Below are positions 62,501-64,000 of a stretch of 64,000 nucleotides of DNA, piece by piece. Under the pieces are notes generated by a model, which was not told the DNA's origin, searched no databases, and saw only the letters and a program-made list of their open reading frames with translations. Position numbers and translations under genes: made by a program. Position 1 is the first letter of the stretch. Each line of letters starts with the position of its first letter. The DNA comes from an uncultured Acetatifactor sp. (GTDB lineage Bacteria; Bacillota; Clostridia; Lachnospirales; Lachnospiraceae): contig CANQBS010000004.1 in NCBI GenBank assembly GCA_947589075.1, positions 1-64,000 of the forward strand, given 5' to 3'.

Positions 62501-62859
62501 AGCTGGAAGCAAACAATCCGGGATGCTTTGATGATCCGGATAAAACATTTGCGGATCTGTATATGAAATCAGGACTTTATATAACAGAGATCGTAAAGCG
62601 GTTATATCGCAGCGAGGCGATTAAGGCTGTGTATCCGGACGATAAAGAACGCATCCGCCATATTCTGCAGAAGCAGGTGTATGGGATGGCGCCAACTCGT
62701 ATTATTTATTTAATTGCTATAAATTATATCCTAGGCTTTGATAAGGAGCTGAAAGCGGAAACACATAATTTTGTGGAGGCAGATGCTGCGGAGGCGGCAA
62801 AAGAAGGGAAGCTGGAAGAATTGGTGGAGAAGTGGTTTGGCAGTGATAAATCGATTTAA
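59530..62859 (+). CDS. GIY-YIG nuclease-SF2 helicase fusion with C-terminal methyltransferase-like motif
   Basis: 1109 aa. Residues ~12-85 form a GIY-YIG type nuclease-like domain (VVPMIYAYNTPG, GWTKIGYTEKQSVSQRLNQQ, with Glu in GEYF). An SF2 motor follows: Walker A NAKPRFGKTL (155-164), DEAQ (277-280), SGTPF (304-308) and a motif VI-like QAAFRAQNP. A long helical coiled region (~690-900) links to a C-terminal segment with NQIFTPRWIVVKMVDEL (motif X, FTP at 979-981) and ADLYMKSGLYITEIVKRLY (~1008-1026) where motif I is expected, then QVYGMAPTRIIYLIAINYIL. It resembles the restriction/translocation part of type ISP-like enzymes. Confidence 0.85.
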   Translation: MSNAPKIQSFTHVVPMIYAYNTPGVTYHDGWTKIGYTEKQSVSQRLNQQTHTAGIKWVLAWQDNAMYKDGSGEYFTDRDFHTFLESDLDVERAPGTEWFHVDAKASQDYFNTFSRRERVEKNEEKSTYALRKEQQEAVDMTKQYFENGGTEFLWNAKPRFGKTLASYDLVCRMGFSKVLIVTNRPSIANSWADDFRKFIGWRGEFCFVSDTDALNGKSGVMSRNEYTKAMLVKNEKEQKGMVAFESLQGLKGSVYFGGEYDKLKWIRELEFDLLIVDEAQEGVDTMRTDRAFRNISRKHTLYLSGTPFKALASEQFAENQIFNWSYADEQAAKERWDGEDYNPYEALPRLAMYTYQLSNMIYDRIEKGMELPESEESVDYAFDLNEFFMTNEYGKFIHEKEIRKFLHALVTQEKYPFSTPELREELSHTLWLLNRVNSAKALAKILKEDEVFQDYHVILAAGDGRMEDEEAAEAAFDKVRAAVTEYDKTITLSVGQLTVGVTIPEWSGVLMLCNMKSPSSYMQAAFRAQNPCILTRNRKRYRKETAYIFDFDPARTLIVFDEFANNLSVNTVSGRGTGEERKDNIKRLLNFFPVLGEDEEGRMVELDAASVLSIPRKIKSQEVVRRGFLSNFLFQNISNVFGAPSVVREIVEKLAPAHEEQKKNRKDVLEEISNVTVDEDGEVAISNEIVIGKTQELFGRKVYERMSEDLQEHVNAVAESSVYEVDRKLKTLVDSIKGTVKQNVFAPVMNEYDVKKGIQNRLERQIDNEIENTFAKIQGDYKQQAMIARTEFERKQKEAETEQEIQAAEVEFQSSMDEAMFAFVKTVQDSVQKTIEDKPKDLMEQLERRKAEQEKRTVEEEVRAHLRGFSRTIPSFIMAYGDGNLTLANFDDYTEDDVFLEVTGITEDDFRFLRDGGEYENPETGEKEYFAGHLFDEVVFNDSIEEFWKKKELLANYFDETLEEDIFDYIPPQKTNQIFTPRWIVVKMVDELEANNPGCFDDPDKTFADLYMKSGLYITEIVKRLYRSEAIKAVYPDDKERIRHILQKQVYGMAPTRIIYLIAINYILGFDKELKAETHNFVEADAAEAAKEGKLEELVEKWFGSDKSI

Positions 62860-62945
62860 TATATGGGAGATTTAGGAGAATGTTTTGTCTAAGATAATAG
62901 TTGGGTACATATTTATATTCCCCAGAAAGCAAATGAAGGGAGATA

Positions 62946-64000
62946 GTGAAGTTGAAAAAAGATTTTGGCCTTTCACAGTTTGATGAATACCGAGAAGATA
63001 ATCGCCGAGAAGTAAAGAAGGCAAGCGCTGGTTTGCCAATTTCTCTTTGGGATACCTATTCTGCCTTTGCAAATTGCTATGGCGGGGTTATTATTCTTGG
63101 CGTTAAAGAAGAAAAAGACGGAAATTGGACAACTACCGGACTGCGGAATGCGTCAAAGCTTCGCAAAGATTTCTGGGACACGATCAACAATCCCAAGAAA
63201 GTAAGCATCAACTTGTTGTCAGAAGATGATGTTCAGATCTATGAAGTGGGTGATAAGAAAGATGTTATCATGGTGATCTATGTGCCGATGGCAAAGCGGG
63301 AGCAGAAGCCGATATATATATCAATAATGATATTTTTAATGGCACGTTCCGCCGAAACTATGAGGGTGACTATCATTGTACCAGACTGCAGGTAAAAGCG
63401 ATGCTTCGGGATCAAACGGAGCGCACAATGGACATGGAAGTGCTGGACAAGGTGCCTATGGACGATCTGAACTATGATACGATTCATGGTTATAGAAACA
63501 GCCACCGCTCGTTGAAAGAGGGGCATCTGTTTGAACGCCTGAGCGATCACGAATATTTGAGAAGTATCGGTGCGGCTGCAATTTCTGAGGAAGACGGACA
63601 ACTGCATCCCACAACAGCGGGTATGCTGATGTTTGGAGATGAGTATAATATCGTGCGTCATTTCCCAGAGTATTTCCTGGATTATAGGGAGGAATTAGAT
63701 CCTACCACCCGCTGGAGCGACAGATTGCAGTCCAGTTCCGGTGAGTGGTCTGGAAATGTGTGCGATTTTTATTTCAGAGTCTATAATAAAATTATCAAAG
63801 ATGTCAAAGTGCCGTTCAAGATGTCCGGCGGAGAACGCATTGACGATACTCCGGTACACAAGGCGCTTCGTGAAGCTTTGGCAAATTGTTTGATTCATGC
63901 AGACTATCATGGCTTGCGTGGTATCGTGATTAGAAAAGAAACTGACAAGCTGATTTTGGCAAATCCCGGTTATATCAGGACCGGCAAAAAGCAGATGCGT
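62946..64000 (+). pseudogene. AlbA_2/HATPase_c_4 protein gene, frameshifted at an (AT)5 tract and cut by the window end
   Basis: GTG start behind AAGGGAG. Frame 1 encodes the AlbA_2 domain (FDEYREDNRREVKKASAGLPISLWDTYSAFANCYGGVIILGVKEEKDG). At the (AT)5 run 63312-63321 the frame shifts; the matching continuation (INNDIFNGTFRRNYEGDYHCTRLQVKAMLRDQ) is in another frame and stays open to the edge, through an ATPase-like segment (TPVHKALREALANCLIHADYHG). Removing one AT pair restores a single frame. This is either a pseudogene or an OFF phase of a slipping repeat. Same broad family as the pseudogene at 55140. Confidence 0.75.

Overview
The window looks like a chromosomal segment of an anaerobic, spore-forming member of the Lachnospiraceae (Bacillota, Clostridia). 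Supporting signs are the sporulation regulators SpoVG and SpoVT, the clostridial glgC-glgD pair, strong AGGAGG ribosome binding sites with frequent GTG/TTG starts, sigma-A promoters with 17-base spacers, and a str operon (rpsL-rpsG-fusA-tuf) with Gram-positive type proteins. This placement is inferred from gene content and was not tested by a search.

Layout. 1-3.7 kb: the 3' part of an uncharacterised protein and a PcRGLX/YetA-like polysaccharide lyase. 3.8-9.6 kb, minus strand: bioY with a BirA operator, a replication operon (dnaD, helicase loader, prs) and murC. A cluster of DnaA boxes lies between murC and dnaD. 10-20 kb: glgC-glgD, spoVG, pth-mfd and xpaC-telA. 20.4-30.8 kb: a carbohydrate-use locus with a binding protein, two permeases, two lipoproteins of unknown function, a GH130 phosphorylase, a DUF1861/MTP-1 protein, a GH13 enzyme and a LacI regulator. 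It has no ABC ATPase of its own. 30.9-36.1 kb: spoVT, pepF, a flavoprotein and aspS. 36.3-41.5 kb: two sigma factors, each fused to a large C-terminal domain, and a solute-binding protein remnant. 41.6-42.9 kb: a Gfo/Idh/MocA oxidoreductase. 43-47 kb, minus strand: a transglutaminase lipoprotein and a small type II secretion/pseudopilus gene set with no ATPase in the window. 47.2-49.8 kb: rfbD and a GT-C type membrane glycosyltransferase. 50-54.6 kb: the str operon.

54.7-64 kb is AT-rich and is a defence-type island just downstream of tuf. Its core is an operon. A protein with the FTP and SAM-binding-lobe motifs of an adenine methyltransferase is followed by a 57-aa protein, an HNH protein, a protein that begins at the catalytic NPPY motif, and a GIY-YIG + SF2 helicase protein. 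The C-terminus of that last protein carries a second, altered methyltransferase-lobe motif. The methyltransferase therefore appears split across genes, and a single NPPY/target-recognition subunit may serve two different partners. This is the best candidate for an undescribed system here. On each side lies an AlbA_2 (Schlafen-type)/ATPase gene that is broken: the left copy by an internal deletion, the right by a frameshift at an (AT)5 tract. The left one is driven by a near-identical duplicate of the operon promoter.

No rRNA, tRNA, CRISPR array or intact insertion sequence was recognised.
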